This document shows positions 42,881-54,317 of a stretch of 64,000 bases of DNA, piece by piece (positions within the stretch are counted from its first letter, which is position 1; the number at the start of each line of letters is the position of its first letter). The position numbers were made by a program, and so were the translations under genes. Where the stretch lies: the NCBI GenBank assembly GCA_023376005.1, contig CM042145.1, forward strand, positions 67,335,765-67,399,764. Direction: 5' to 3'. Below the pieces are notes generated by a model, which was not told the origin of the DNA, made no database searches, and was given only the letters and a program-made list of their open reading frames with translations. The stretch comes from Doryteuthis pealeii. Lineage: Eukaryota > Mollusca > Cephalopoda > Myopsida > Loliginidae.

Positions 42881-42883
<3 letters not shown>
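42083..42883 (+). mobile_element. RLE-type LINE, 5'-truncated copy with zinc knuckle and RLE (copy D)
   Basis: From about 42083: ACTGACAAATCGGAGAGATT (the DKLKRFH region), WIRSGNLKRET, a stop, SLIIGAQNNAIRTNYIKSK, then the zinc knuckle region YRLCSDRDETVNNILSEC, where the first Cys is Tyr and the His is Asn. Then ARHDWIGKAIHWELCKK, WYMHKPESFLEN and, after a one-base frame change, the RLE RRQDLVLINK (RPD changed to RQD) and VDFAVRADHRVK. The C-terminal helix block and 3' UTR end near 42883. It parallels copy B closely but is better preserved in the first half. Confidence 0.87.
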
Positions 42884-42945
<62 letters not shown>

Positions 42946-42946
42946 G
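42884..42946. repeat. (AAT)n microsatellite, tail of copy D
   Basis: Pure array; copy E starts at its end. Confidence 0.95.
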
Positions 42947-43218
42947 TGGGCTTTGCCAGAGAACTGAAAAAGTTATGGAATATGAAAGTCAAAGTGATAC
43001 CAATTGTAGTTGGTGCACTTGGAACGGTCCAAAAAGGATTGGAAAAGGGTTTGGAAAGTTTGGAAATCAGAGGAAGGATTGAAACCATTCAGAACACTGC
43101 ACTGCTGCAATATGCCAGAATACTCAGAAGAGTCCTGGAGACCTGAAAAGACTTGCTGTCACTCAGACTCCAGTGAAAGACCATCAGCTAATGCTGATTT
43201 GAAAACTCAAAAGGAGTA

Positions 43219-43219
<1 letters not shown>
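42947..43219 (+). mobile_element. RLE-type LINE 3' end (copy E)
   Basis: Begins within the RLE-adjacent helix (FARELKKLWNMKVKVIPIVV), then GALGTVQKGLEKGLESLE and TIQNTALLQYARILRRVLET, a stop, and the 3' UTR ending in AAACTCAAAAGGAG. These 65 codons are open without any stop, and with copy A it is among the least decayed. The reading matches copy A 780-970 nearly base for base. Confidence 0.88.
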
Positions 43220-43280
<61 letters not shown>

Positions 43281-43281
43281 G
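43219..43281. repeat. (TAA)n microsatellite, tail of copy E
   Basis: Pure array; copy F starts at its end. Confidence 0.95.
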
Positions 43282-43520
43282 TGGTGACAGAGACGATACA
43301 ATAAACCATGTATTGTGCCAATGCAGCAAACTAGCACAATGAGAATACAAGGCTGGGCACGACTGGGTTGGAAAGGGGATCCACTGAAAATTATGCAAAA
43401 AATAAATTTGAACATACAACAAAACGGTATATGCATAAACGATTAATCGCTTCTTGAGAATGAAACACATTCTCTTGGACTTTGAGATATAGTTCGATCA
43501 CCTTATTCCAGCCTTCTGGT
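43282..43520 (+). mobile_element. RLE-type LINE fragment, zinc knuckle to start of RLE (copy F)
   Basis: SGDRDDTINHVLCQCSKLAQ keeps the His that copies B and D lack, then EYKAGHDWVGKGIH, KLCKK, a changed WYMHK region and ILLDFEI. It is truncated before the RPD motif near 43520. Confidence 0.82.
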
Positions 43521-43624
43521 TATCTTTTTCTTGATGATCTTTTTCTTGTTAATCAATACTCGATCTGGTCAATTTTTCTGGTTAATCTGCTAATCAATAC
43601 TTGATCGGGCATATTTAGTCTCTT

Positions 43625-43903
43625 ACGAAATGCGTGGAGAAAAGGTAGATGATAACTACACAAGGTTGCTGCGTGCTGTTTTAAGCAAATCCTGGAAGCC
43701 GCATCCTGCAAAACATCTCCCAAAACACCCAAGTAAACTAACAAGACATGCGGGCACTATTTATAGAAGTAACAGCAAAGGTTCTCCCCTGATCTTCTAC
43801 GCATGGACACACCAGTGTTGGACAACCAGTAAACACGTTCGGCTGTGTGCAGAAACTGGATGCAGTCTAAACCACTTACCAAGAACCATGACCAATGTGG
43901 ATG

Positions 43904-43986
<83 letters not shown>

Positions 43987-44090
43987 TCTAAGGTATCCGT
44001 ACTGTCTGTACATGCTGCTGAATGTGCTGGTGCTGGTGCTGCTCCTGATGATGATGCAGCTGATATTCAGAACTGGTATATATCTAAGTC
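43625..44090 (+). mobile_element. Family J LINE C-terminus with an expanded internal (GA)n
   Basis: MRGEKVDDNYTRLLRAVLSK, SWKPHP, then frame-shifted LPKHPSKLTRHAGT and a GHTSVGQPVNTF-like stretch, and SLNHLPRTMTNVDG. A pure GA array of about 75 bp (43907-43988) replaces the GAGAGAGTC seen at the same point in the copies near 9340 and 49240. 43989-44045 resumes with TCTAAGGTATCCGTACTGTC (VKGI.A-like). The 154-codon open frame is thus a LINE remnant extended by the array. Confidence 0.72.
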
Positions 44091-44854
44091 TTAGAAAAAA
44101 TAAATGATAGAGATCCTCTAACATTACAGTCTGTTAGCACAGAGCAATATCAGGCATAAATCATTGCTTTATTGAAATACATTGGCCAACTTGATTCAAG
44201 ATGATCAGCATTCAGCGCTCGTCTGGCAACATTTTCCTTTCAGAATTTTATGCTTGGCGTTTGATGTTATTAAACCAGAAAGTCCATACCATGTCGGGGA
44301 AAAAAAAGGAAAGATGAAAATCTTATAACTGTTGAGTAAAACGGATGGAATTTTATATCAATATATCGCGGGTTGTATTATTCTTTCTAGTGAGGCTCAC
44401 GCTTTGATCACTTTCTAAGTAATGCCAATGCGTTTCTTAGAATGCAATAAATAAATAAAATAAAGAAAGACAGACCCGCCTTTTAAACTAAAAAGAAAAC
44501 CATGATTAAAAAGAAGTAAACAAAACTCAGGTATCAAAAACCGTTGTAATGTAATGATTAAGAATACCATTCTCAGACACTGTGTCTAATGTTTTGGCTT
44601 CAAATTAATTAATTGAGTTTGATTTGTTTGATAAAATTCAAATTTGGTATTCGGTCCATTTATAAGATAATCTGCTATGAATTAAATTATTTGATTGTAA
44701 AGAGTTCTATATTCTCCTTTCATGGTCACGTGTTTGAAACTACAAGAAAAAACAATATTCCTAATGCGAATATTAAAAATAGGCAGGCTTCACACACTCA
44801 TGGGTGCTAAAATACAGTATTCATAACTCTGTTCCTAAATATACGTTTTATGGT
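44091..44854. other. Unrecognised interval
   Basis: A short A-rich run near 44445-44470 and nothing else identifiable. Confidence 0.5.
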
Positions 44855-45055
44855 CGGACAGGATGTAATACAATGTCAAAGTCTAAGAAGTATACAGCTT
44901 ACCTATGAATTCAATTTTCTTTCTCCCAGACTGGTTACATAAGCAGTGCTAAAGACAATATGTCCTATTATGTATCCATAACTGGAGAGGACACACAGAT
45001 ATAAGAACGAAGTGAAACGCAACTACTCTCGTCCAGGATTTGAGCGTAGGTGACC
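44855..45055 (-). mobile_element. tRNA-like SINE, family B, diverged
   Basis: GGATGTAATACAATGTCAAA, TTTCTCCCAGACTGGTTACA, CTAAAGACAATATGTCCTAT, CCATAACTGGAGAGG, ACGAAGTGAAACGCAAC and GTCCAGGATTTGAGCGTAG match the reverse family B order. Confidence 0.6.
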
Positions 45056-45228
45056 TACTCCTAAACACACAAAAATAACTTTGAGTAGAGCGGTTTAAAA
45101 ACTATAAAAAATATCAAGAAAATTTACAGTCGATAACAAGATAATTTAGACTGTTTTCTACTGAGTTTATAACTTTAAAATTACTTAAGATAACAATGAC
45201 ATTCGTCTTGTTTGTATCTTTCTTTTAG

Positions 45229-45289
45229 ACTAGAAGAGGAATGTGCCCATTGGTGCAGGATGATATCGATACATCTTTTTCTAAAGGAG
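45229..45289 (+). other. Candidate internal exon (61 bp), speculative
   Basis: A pyrimidine-rich run, GTATCTTTCTTTTAG, ends in AG at 45228. GGAG|GTAAAC gives a donor at 45290. The 61 bp between are open in two frames (for example CPLVQDDIDTSFSKG, or EEECAHWCRMISIHLFLKE) and less AT-rich than the flanks. No partner exon found. The signals are short and common by chance in AT-rich DNA. Confidence 0.2.
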
Positions 45290-45419
45290 GTAAACAATCT
45301 AATTAGCATTTCCTTTTTATCTTTAATATATCGAGAATTTCGATGCTAAAACGCGATTTTCAGCGCGGATGCAGAAAAATTACCACCCAGTACCAAATCG
45401 TCAGGAAGATACATATTTT

Positions 45420-47393
45420 GCTATTTCTTTTTTATTCCTGGATTCGTCTATTTCTCTGACTTTATCATTCATATTACCCTTCTTTTTTCTTTTTTCCCTC
45501 TTGTGTTGTCTATTTCTTATCATCTTTATCATTCTTTTTTTCCTTTCTTTTTTTCTTTTTTTTCATTGTGTTGTCTATTTCTCATCATCTTTTTTTCTTC
45601 GTCTTTTATTTTCTTTTTTTGTTCTCTTTTTCTTGTTTTGTTTACGTCACTTTATTTTAATCATTCTTATTCTATTTCCTTTTTACTTGTTATTTTCTAT
45701 TTCTTTTTCTCTTTATAATTCTTATTTAATTTTTTATTATTTTTTTGTCTATTTCTCTTTATATTTATTATTCTCATTTTTAATTTTTAATTTTTTCCCT
45801 ATTTTTCTCTATTTCCTATCATGTTTATCATTCTTATTTTATTATTTTTAAAATTATTTTTTCTCGTTTGGTCTATTTCACTTTATCTTCATTCTTATTT
45901 TAGTCTTTTTTGTGTTGTTTTTTTATTATCTTTAACATTGTTATTTTTATTTTTTCTATTTCTCATTATTCATATCATTCATATTTTCCTTTTGTTTTGT
46001 CTATTGTTCTTTATGATTATCATTCTTATTTTTCAAATTTTGTTCATTTTTCCTTTTTTGCCTATTTCTCTTTCTCTTCATCATTTTTTCTCTATTCTTC
46101 GTTCTTTTTGTTTTTGTTCTATTTCTTTTTTATATCATTCTTTTTTTTCCTAATTTTGTTCTTTTTTCCTTGTTTTGTTTAATTCTCATTGTCTTTATCA
46201 GTTTTTTAAAAATCTTTTAATTTTTATTCCTTTTTCTTCGTTTTCTTTGTTTATTATTTCTTTTTTCTATTCATTTCCTGTTGTTTCTCTTAACATTCTA
46301 TAATTTTTTTCTTAGTTTTCTTCTTCATCACTTTTGAGAAAAATATTTTTCTCTTCTCTTCCATTTTTGTTGTTTATTTTCTTTCTCTTTATCACTCTTT
46401 CTTTTTTTGCTTTTTATTTCTTACCAATGGATTTGCTTTTGATCATTCTTATTCTTCTTTTTCTGTTTATTATGTCATGTAATATCTATAGTTTTTTTCT
46501 TCGTGGTTCCTTTTATTTTATTTTAGTTGCTTTTTTCTTTCTTTCTTTGTTTAATCTTTCTCCTTTTCATTACTTGTTTTGTTACTTTTCTTATTCCTTT
46601 ACTCTTACTTTTTCGTTGCATTGATTTTTTCTATTTCTTTCTTTCTATTTTCCTTCTTTTATTTATTCATTTTTCTATCATTTTCTAGTTCCTTTTTTCT
46701 TACCATCTTTTCTTTCTTATGCATTTTTTATTTTCCTCCCCTTTGCTTTGACTCAGTCATATCCTTTTCCTTTTTTTGTTTCTTTTCTTTTTTTCGTTAG
46801 GCTATATTTTTCTTCTCAATTTCTTTCTTTTTTATTTCCAATTTGTTTTGTTTTTTAATTTCTTCATTTATTTTGGCTTCATTAATGTTATATTTCATTA
46901 ATTTTATTTATTTTTCTTCATAAATTCTTTCAGCTTCTTTCGTGTTTCGTGTATATTTTCGTTTAATTACATTGTTGTAATTTTTCTATTATTTTGTTTC
47001 TTTAAAATTATTTTGTTATTTTTTTCTTTCTTCCATTATTTCGTTGTTTCTTTCTTACTCACATTTTTTTATATCTATCTTATTCTTTTTTCTCTTCATT
47101 CTTTGCGCTTTCTTTCTTTTTTTCTCTTCGTTTGTTTGTCCTCTTTTTGTTCTTTATTTAATTTGCTTTCTTTCTTTCATCCTTTCTTTGTTTTTCTCTC
47201 TTTGTTTTCTTTGTTTGTATGTTTGTTAGTTGTCTCATCTCTTTCTTTCTTTATCCCTTTCTCCCTTTCTATTTCTTGCTCTTTATTTTCTTGGATTCTT
47301 CTATATATGTCTATTTCTCTTTCGTCCTTGTTTCTTTACTATATTCGTTCCTTCTATCCAAGTGTTAATCTATTTTTCTTTCTTTTTCTTTTT

Positions 47394-47426
<33 letters not shown>

Positions 47427-47885
47427 TTTATTCCTAATATATAATCTTACTTCTTTTCTTTCTTTATCTTTCTCTTTCTCTTTCGTCCTTGTTTCTTTAT
47501 TATATTCGTTCTTTCTATCAAAGTGTTAATCTATCTTCTTTTTCTTTCTTCTTTTCAATCTTCTTTATTTCTTTTCTTTTCTTTTTTTTTTCTTTCTTTC
47601 TTTTTTTCATTTCAATCTTTATTCCTAATATATAATCTTACTTCTTTTCTTTCTTTATCTCTTTCTCTTTCTTTTCTGTTCCTTTTTTTTTATTTTTTTA
47701 TTTCTAAATTGGCTTTTGATTTGTTTTCTTTTTACTTTCTTTCATTAATTTCTTTATATTTCATCCTTTTTTCCTTTTTCTTTTACTTTGTTTTATTTGT
47801 TTACCTTTCTTCTACGTTTTTTTTTAGCTTCTCTCTTTCCATAATACGCCATTTAAATTATCACATCAGAGTTTGTCTCCCAAGT
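45420..47885. repeat. Polypyrimidine tract of about 2.4 kb (T>C on the plus strand)
   Basis: Almost only T and C with scattered A/G: TTTTC, TTTCT and TTTAT type repeats, pure CTTT at 47390-47425, and a duplicated unit of about 165 bp (TTCGTCCTTGTTTCTTTA to GTGTTAATCTAT at 47319-47371 and 47484-47535). Open frames of 60-160 codons on the plus strand are Phe/Ser/Leu low complexity, not genes. Confidence 0.9.
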
Positions 47886-48454
47886 AATTGAATTTCTTCT
47901 TATTTTCTCACTCTTTTTCATTTATTTAAATTGGTCTCGACATCAATTTCTTTTACTAATATAACATTTTCTTTAAAGTATAATGGTTATTACTAATATA
48001 ATTAACACGAGTTTGTATTCACCATTATTTTTGTCATCACTCTTCTTTAAGATTATAATTAGTTTTACTTTCTGTTAAAACAATCTTGTTTTAAAACAAT
48101 CTTGTTTGTACGTTCATTCTTAATGCAAATAGTCTTGGTTATTTTCTTTTAATTATTCTCCCTAAAGATCAAGTAATATTTTGCTATTCTGATTAGTGGG
48201 AATAATGTCGTCTCCGACCCCTTTCTATTTGGGCAAATCTTTTTTAGGGAATATAAGCATTTTGTTCAGCTCAATTTCTTTACAACTGGATTTGACTTGT
48301 AGTCTAATAATTATCATGTTCGCCAGTTTACGGTTGAAGTTAAGAGTTTGACACTCGTAGAAGTTTCTAAATTTAGGAAAATATTGTTGTGTGCTGTACA
48401 ACTAATTAGGCGGTGATGAATGATTATCTATTACCATAATCTGTGGAATGGAAA
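47886..48454. other. AT-rich unrecognised interval
   Basis: Nothing identified; AAACAATCTTGTTTTAAAACAATCTTGTTT is a short tandem at about 48078. Confidence 0.5.
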
Positions 48455-48665
48455 CTCTGTAATTTAAAATAAAACGCTCTGCCGATAGGGCTTAAATACG
48501 CTAACTGTATCCGCGTAGATGAGTAAGAGACGGAAGTCCGAGGTATGACACTAAAATGCATCCACTCTAGTTCAAGAGATATTGGGAGTATGGAGAAACC
48601 TTTCATTACCCTTACTCGCAACTCCACTCTGAGTGGTTGTATTTGTTATGGTCTTATCTATCGAT
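48455..48665 (-). mobile_element. Dispersed repeat family C
   Basis: CTCTGCCGATAGGGCTTAAA, TACGCTAACTGTATCCGCG, CACTAAAATGCATCC, CAAGAGATATTGGGAGTATG and CCACTCTGAGTGGTTGTATT. Confidence 0.6.
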
Positions 48666-49064
48666 CAAATAGTAAACAATGTTTTTATTTTATTCTTATA
48701 TATAAATTAATATACGAGCAGGTTATTCTTTTTTATGCTAAAGAGATAAAAATGAAATCTTATTTTAGATAAGAAAAGAAATGTTTATTTTATTTCTTTT
48801 TTTTCATTTCTCTCTTCTTAAATCATGTTAGAAGTTAGTATAACAATTACTAATTAATGTTTCTGTCCTTTCTTTTCTTGCCGCTGTCGTTAAATTCATT
48901 AAATCATCATATGTACGCACGGTGTTAACTAAATTTCTATAGTTTGTACTTGTGCTTAAAATCTCGTCTTATATCTTTAACACGTCCGCCATTGTAAATT
49001 ATTGAACCCGATTACGTTAGGGAACAGATTTCATTGTATATTTATAACATTTAAATTACATGCT
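48666..49064. other. AT-rich unrecognised interval
   Basis: No feature seen on either strand. Confidence 0.5.
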
Positions 49065-49290
49065 CGGCACTACTGAAGAAGAAAAACGAGCTCCTAAGTG
49101 ATATTCTCATATGGATTCCTACATATGGATACACCAGTGTTAACCGACCAGCAAAAACTTACATTCATCGTGTCTGTGCGGACATTGGATACAGTCTAGA
49201 TTAATTACAAAGTGTGATAGTCGATAAGGACAGATGGCGAGAGAAAGTCAAAGGAATCCGTGCTGTCATCACGTTTTACGATGATAACTA
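49065..49290 (+). mobile_element. Family J LINE C-terminus
   Basis: One frame reads ELLSDILIWIPTYGYTSVNR, PAKTYIHRVCADIGYSLD, a stop, then VDKDRWREKVKGIRAV. This is the clearest family J copy: the consensus is LLSD.L.WTP.HGHTS.GRPAKTYI..LC.DTG.SLEDLP..M.DR..W...VK.IRA. The upstream part is absent. Confidence 0.75.
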
Positions 49291-50436
49291 ATCCATTTAA
49301 ATCATTGGTAGTCTTTTATTCACTTTTATTTAGTCTTGTCAACTTTTGTGTAAATGTGTATTAGATTTAAATTCATTTTGATATTATCAATTTTTTCATG
49401 CATCTTCTTTTCTTTTATTTCACAAAATCAGCCATTGCTATGTAGACAATGGCGACATCTACTTTTTAAACTGTGAATTATGGCATGAATAAAAATACCA
49501 GTTAATGAGAACAAATTTAGAGTGGGAAATAACGACAGTCGGTGCATTTAAAGTCTGAGTAAATTACTAGAGACAAGTGGGATTACTTCCCTCATTTGGT
49601 AAAGGAATTTTACCCATTACCTTTAAACTAACATTATGGCAAAATAGCCCAATATAAAATAAAATAGTATGAGCATCTCACTGGGTTTCTCCACATAATT
49701 ACTTATATATGAGGACCATCTCATGTTCGCTTCGGGGATGATTGTCACCCGTGAACTTGCGGCCATTAAACTAGACAATACAAAATAATATACAGTAATC
49801 AATGCCGTAAGCTTACTTTCTGAAAAGCAGTCATGTATAATAATCATACGCAACCAACAACAGAATGAATTCTTCTCAAATAAGTAAGTCTCTCACAAAC
49901 TTTTATATTTCTTAGAAACCCTTTTGTATCTCAATGTATTTCATAATTTTTTTATCATTTTTTTTGCTCCAGCAGTAGAATATGTTCAGTTGTGTGTTGT
50001 TTATATACACATTTTTGCGTAGAAGTTATCAAACAAATGAAGTCCTTTACAAAATGTTGTACCCAACCATAATCCTTTCATAGACTAAGAATAAGAGTTG
50101 AATAAATATATCTGTATATAATGATACCTGCACGGCAGTGTGAGTTTGTTACATATTCCCAATGAATAAGTTGATTACTTAGGCTGGTCTTAAGGGTCAT
50201 GCACTGGTTTAGTTACCAATCCCATAGTGAAGTTTATTGCTTTGTTATTTTGCTGAGTTTTTCTTTGTCTTTTAATCTTGATTTTTATGGTTGATTATTC
50301 TTCATTCAAAAGAAAAACCTTTTCGTGTGCGGATTTGCACTTTGGTATTTTGGTGAGTGCTACAAAAGATTAAGGTAAGCTACCCCTCCCTTTAAAATGA
50401 CTATATTTTATAGCATAATCTTTTTTTTAATAAATG
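49291..50436. other. AT-rich unrecognised interval of about 1.1 kb
   Basis: No shared repeat or coding pattern. Confidence 0.5.
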
Positions 50437-50885
50437 TTCTTATTATTATTTCACTCCTTGTGATTTTTTAAGACTTTTACTTTTTTTTTATTGAAGTCTG
50501 AATGACAGCAAATTTCATCATCTTTTCAGGAAGCTTATTATTCTAGCTGATCATAACAGTGTTGTAGTTTGGATGATTTTGTCCTTCCTCTCATCTTCAT
50601 TTCACAAAGACTGCGTTCTTTGGGGATGTTACATGGGCTCTAAATAAACTTGGTAATACTATAAAGTTCATGTTCCTGGACAAGTGACCATAACCTGTCC
50701 AGGTCTTCGCAAGCATTAACTATTTGTCCAATTAGTCGTTTTTTTTTTTTTCCAATATAACAACTCTTCTTCTTAATTGAAACTAGGTGTCGTTTTTCTA
50801 GCTTGGATTATGTGATCCATTTTTATATCAAACTCCCAGATAATCTATTACGTTTAATTTTCTACGACAACTTTTGAATAGTGCA
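50437..50885 (-). mobile_element. RLE-type LINE 3' part (copy I)
   Basis: Minus strand from 50885: IIWEFDIKMDHIIQAR (about 50835-50790), LVSIKKKK, then frame-shifted IVNACEDLDRLW, a MRGRTKSSKLQ block (about 50600) and TGCTGTCATTCAGACTTCA. It ends in TCACAAGGAGTGAAATAATA with TAA repeats at 50437-50450, the same 3' end as copies A-E. Confidence 0.75.
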
Positions 50886-51720
50886 TTTGCCATTATTATA
50901 CACCTTGAAAGATTTTCACATCAGTTTTAAAAGGTAAATTTTCACTGAATTCTCCTCGGCTATGCAGGACTCCTCTTAGTATTCTATTTTTAGTCGCGCT
51001 GTGATCTGTATGGTCTCGATATTTGTCTATCTTTTCTTTTTTTCTTTTCAATCTGAGGTCCACTGGAACGGCAAAATCCAATGGGACAGATATTGATTTG
51101 CATATAGACCATTTATCACCGTGGTCAAACGATTGGTATTTTTATACGTCTATAGCTTTTCTAGCTCTCTGACGACGTCTAGTTATTTGTCAAGATTTTT
51201 GTCTTCTTTCACTATCATTCTGTGGTCTGCTAACACAGTAAAATCCATGGTGTGTTAGTGTGTTTATCTTGTTATTTAAAGCTAAGTCTGGTCTTCTAGC
51301 CAAGATTGGTTGATCCGTTTGTATCAAAAAGTCCCAGAAAATGTTATTTATGCCTTTCATTTTCAAGGACAGATTCTGGTTTTTGCATACACCATTTGTT
51401 ATTATAGTAAAATTTCAGTTTCGCATACAATCCCCTGTGAATCAACTTACTCTTCTATTAGTGCCTGTTCTTGTATTCCATTTGCGCTAATTTGATGCAT
51501 TCACTTAATATGTAATTAATTTTCATCCTTAACACCACATACCCTACACGTGCTATTCTCCTGTGTATTATCAATTTTTGGTTTAATATAATTAGTACTG
51601 ATGGCATTATTTTATGCTGTTATTATTAGGGATCCAGTTTCTCTGTTTGCAGCTACCCTTTCGTAACCATGTGTAATCTCCTTAGTGAGTCGTTTAAAGT
51701 ATCCAATTGGCTGTTTTCTT
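50886..51720 (-). mobile_element. RLE-type LINE copy with zinc knuckle and RLE, internally rearranged (copy H)
   Basis: Minus strand from 51720: YTWLRKGS.KQRN, NNAISTNYIKPKIDNTQENS, zinc knuckle CRVCGVKDEN (second half degraded), IFWDFLIQTDQPILARRPDL (51345-51285), MDFTVLADHRM with LDVVRELEKL (about 51245-51165). The tail module then appears a second time: LDFAVPVDLRLKRKKEKIDK (51080-51010), followed by NRILRGVLH and a 3' UTR ending at about 50890 in TAATAATGG. The two tail modules imply a tandem insertion or duplication. Stops throughout. Confidence 0.78.
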
Positions 51721-52254
51721 CCTTTTATTTTTTTTATTTAAAAGATTTTTTTATTTTTGTTTTTGCTCCTGCTGTCTGCTATTATCATGCTCGCACTGAT
51801 TTCAAGTTTGAAAGTAATTATAGACTAATCCCACTTAATGAGAAACATCACCCGATTGTGATGGTTTGTTATAAGGTTTTTACTTAAAGTAAAAGAAAAC
51901 CCAACGGACTTTGACTCAACTTTGATTACTGCGCATTAAACCTTCGTAGATAATTAATCATTTAGCAATTGAGATGGAATTCAACACTGGCACAAGTTCT
52001 TTCAGGCATTGAAAGTTATTTTATTTCCGTTCTTTCTTTGGTGTATTTCAAACATTCTCATATTCATTCTTAAATTTTTGTTTTTATTTCTTTATCTTTA
52101 TTTTACTACTCGTGTTTCGGTTATCGTGTTTCAGGTATTTCAAGAATTTACCTTCGGATGTACTATTCGTTGGTACCGAATTGATTCTTTCGATCTAGGT
52201 TCACGTTTTCGGGTTTGGGCATTCAGAGAGATTTCAATACAATTTAATCAGCGA
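51721..52254. other. AT-rich unrecognised interval
   Basis: The 99-codon plus-strand frame at 52009-52308 is hydrophobic, low-complexity and overlaps a fold-back; not called. Confidence 0.45.
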
Positions 52255-52470
52255 ATATATATATATATAAAATGGATAAAAGTAACCTACTCGAGTTTCA
52301 TCGTCTGAATCATCAGGGTTACATCCGCTGAATTAATCGAGTTTTCGATTAATATCAGTTAGTACCATGCATGTCCGATGAAACTCGAGTAGGTTACTTT
52401 TATTCATTTTATAAATAAATTTTGCTCTACATTGTATTGAGCACTTTGTATTTGTTTTTTCTCAGTCTTA
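52255..52470. mobile_element. Fold-back with 34-bp arms plus PLE-end motif
   Basis: AAAATGGATAAAAGTAACCT through GAGTTTCATC (52268-52301) pairs with GATGAAACTCGAGTAGGTTA through TTCATTTT (52377-52411). The interior holds AATCATCAGGGTTACATCCG. On the right, TTTTGCTCTACATTGTATTG and AGCACTTTG match 30570-30600 (inverted) and 56708-56735. Confidence 0.8.
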
Positions 52471-52546
52471 ACCTCTGGATACTGTGCGCTTCCAACGATC
52501 GTACTCATACCCACCGGTAAGCTACTACTCATATCATTAACGCATA

Positions 52547-52554
52547 TATATATA

Positions 52555-52601
<47 letters not shown>

Positions 52602-52810
52602 AGGGTACAATAAATTTAAGGTGCGATTGTTACCATTGGTTCAAAGCAGCGTGTTTAGCCACTTATCGTCACGTTAATACAACGTCTCCGTGAAATAAAT
52701 GCAGCGAATTGATACTCATAGCGGGTTTTTGATGAAAAGTCGCTAATTCGCTGGTTTGAAAACAATGATAAATCGCACCTTAAATGTATTGTACCTTATA
52801 ACAAATAAAT
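52547..52810. mobile_element. (TA)n array and fold-back with about 40-bp arms
   Basis: TA array 52547-52597. GGGTACAATAAATTTAAGGT with GCGATTGTTACCATTGG (52603-52640) pairs with ACAATGATAAATCGCACCTT and AAATGTATTGTACC (52763-52797). The interior carries GCGAATTGATACTCATAGCG. Confidence 0.78.
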
Positions 52811-52869
52811 ACAGCTCTTTACACCTGTAATTAGGAACTTTTTTCAATTCTTGAATACTAGAAAATATT

Positions 52870-52875
<6 letters not shown>

Positions 52876-52952
<77 letters not shown>
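52876..52952. repeat. (TA)n-(GT)n compound microsatellite
   Basis: TA 52876-52924, GT 52925-52952. Confidence 0.95.
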
Positions 52953-52955
<3 letters not shown>

Positions 52956-54317
52956 CCGTTCTTATTTTTCCTTCTATTGCTTAACTCCATTGATACATTA
53001 AAATAAGGAGAACGTATGTTTGTAGGTTTTCTTTTCCGTTAATCACGTAAAAGGCAGGGACAATACTGCTTAGCCAAAATCGAAGCCTAGTAAACTGATG
53101 AAGCTGATCATTGGCATAAAAAATAATGTACCTTTTGTCGGCATTGTTTTATTTTAACTTGGAGATAAAGTACGTTTTAAGTTAAAAGTTGGAAAATATT
53201 TATTACTTGGCAGATTTGTAACTAATCCTGGGTATTAATCAGATTCAGTATATATGTTTTATAGTTTGCGAATAATCTACGCATGTTCCTCTGCTTTCTG
53301 TTCGTCTTTATGAATACCTTGGTACGCAATTAAAATAAATACTTGTTTGATAATGTGTCGTGCTGTTATGGTTAGCAAGCTAGGCCCTACAGATTGTTTG
53401 GTAATTAATAGAAAGTTCTATCCTCGCTGGATGCTCCATAGTGCCGATACTGGAATATCCTAGCCATGGTGAATGGATTAGGTAGTATTGGTTTTATAAT
53501 TTTTACTGCTAAAAGTTTAATTGTCCCTGTTAATAGATTTTCGTAACTTCTGAACTAAACGGTCTACATTTTATAGATATTGCCTTAATAATGAAAATTC
53601 CTATCCAGCACAAGTATTTTATGATATTTACGTGAATAGTCTATTAAATTAAGACACAACGATGACTTCACCATTAAAAGCTGTGCCATAGTTAGCAGTA
53701 CCCACAAAGAATATCTTATTATGACTTACCTAAAACTAATCTTAACTCCTATTTTTGAGGAGTTAAGCATTGATTTATTGTCATTGCTAAAGTAACTCTC
53801 ACATAGCACCTACTATTGAAATAACATAAGTTTTTTTCTTTCTTCTATGTTTTTTCCCAGGTCCTGAAACTTGGTGAAAGCGATCTGTAAATTCAACGTT
53901 TTATATTTTAACATTCATTGTGATAATGTTGCAATTCCACAAATGAAAGCGCAGCTCATAAACCCATCTCTACATTGTTAGGCTTACGCTCTTTAGAAAT
54001 TACAACCTACTGTTTAGTCTTCGAGCCTTCTGTAGAGTCATCCAGATTTCGCTAATCATTTTTCTAATAGCAAATAAAAATCTCGCAAAAAAATCTATTC
54101 GGTGGCTTCATAAATCATGGCGCCCAAACTTTACCCGTGCTGAGAATTAATTAATAGAGCGTATTATATTGTTTAAAGGTAGCATGGACATGGATTTAAC
54201 ATTTTGTCACTGACATTTTCTTGCATATGTGATCTCAGAGTTTTGTTCTGAAGATCACTTTAGTAAAAAAACTTCACAATTCGAGGTCTTTGACTCCATG
54301 TAAACCCTACCTTAACC
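52953..54317. other. Unrecognised interval of about 1.4 kb
   Basis: The longest repeat-poor stretch in the right half with fairly even composition, but no open frame or splice pattern I could support. AAGTTGATTACT-like SINE tails are absent. Confidence 0.45.

Noticed and set aside
43876..44124. Minus-strand Ser/Leu-rich frame
   Set aside because: Translation of the (GA)n array inside the LINE fragment.
45369..45851. 160-codon plus-strand open frame
   Set aside because: Phe/Leu/Ser low complexity produced by the polypyrimidine tract; neighbouring frames are equally open.
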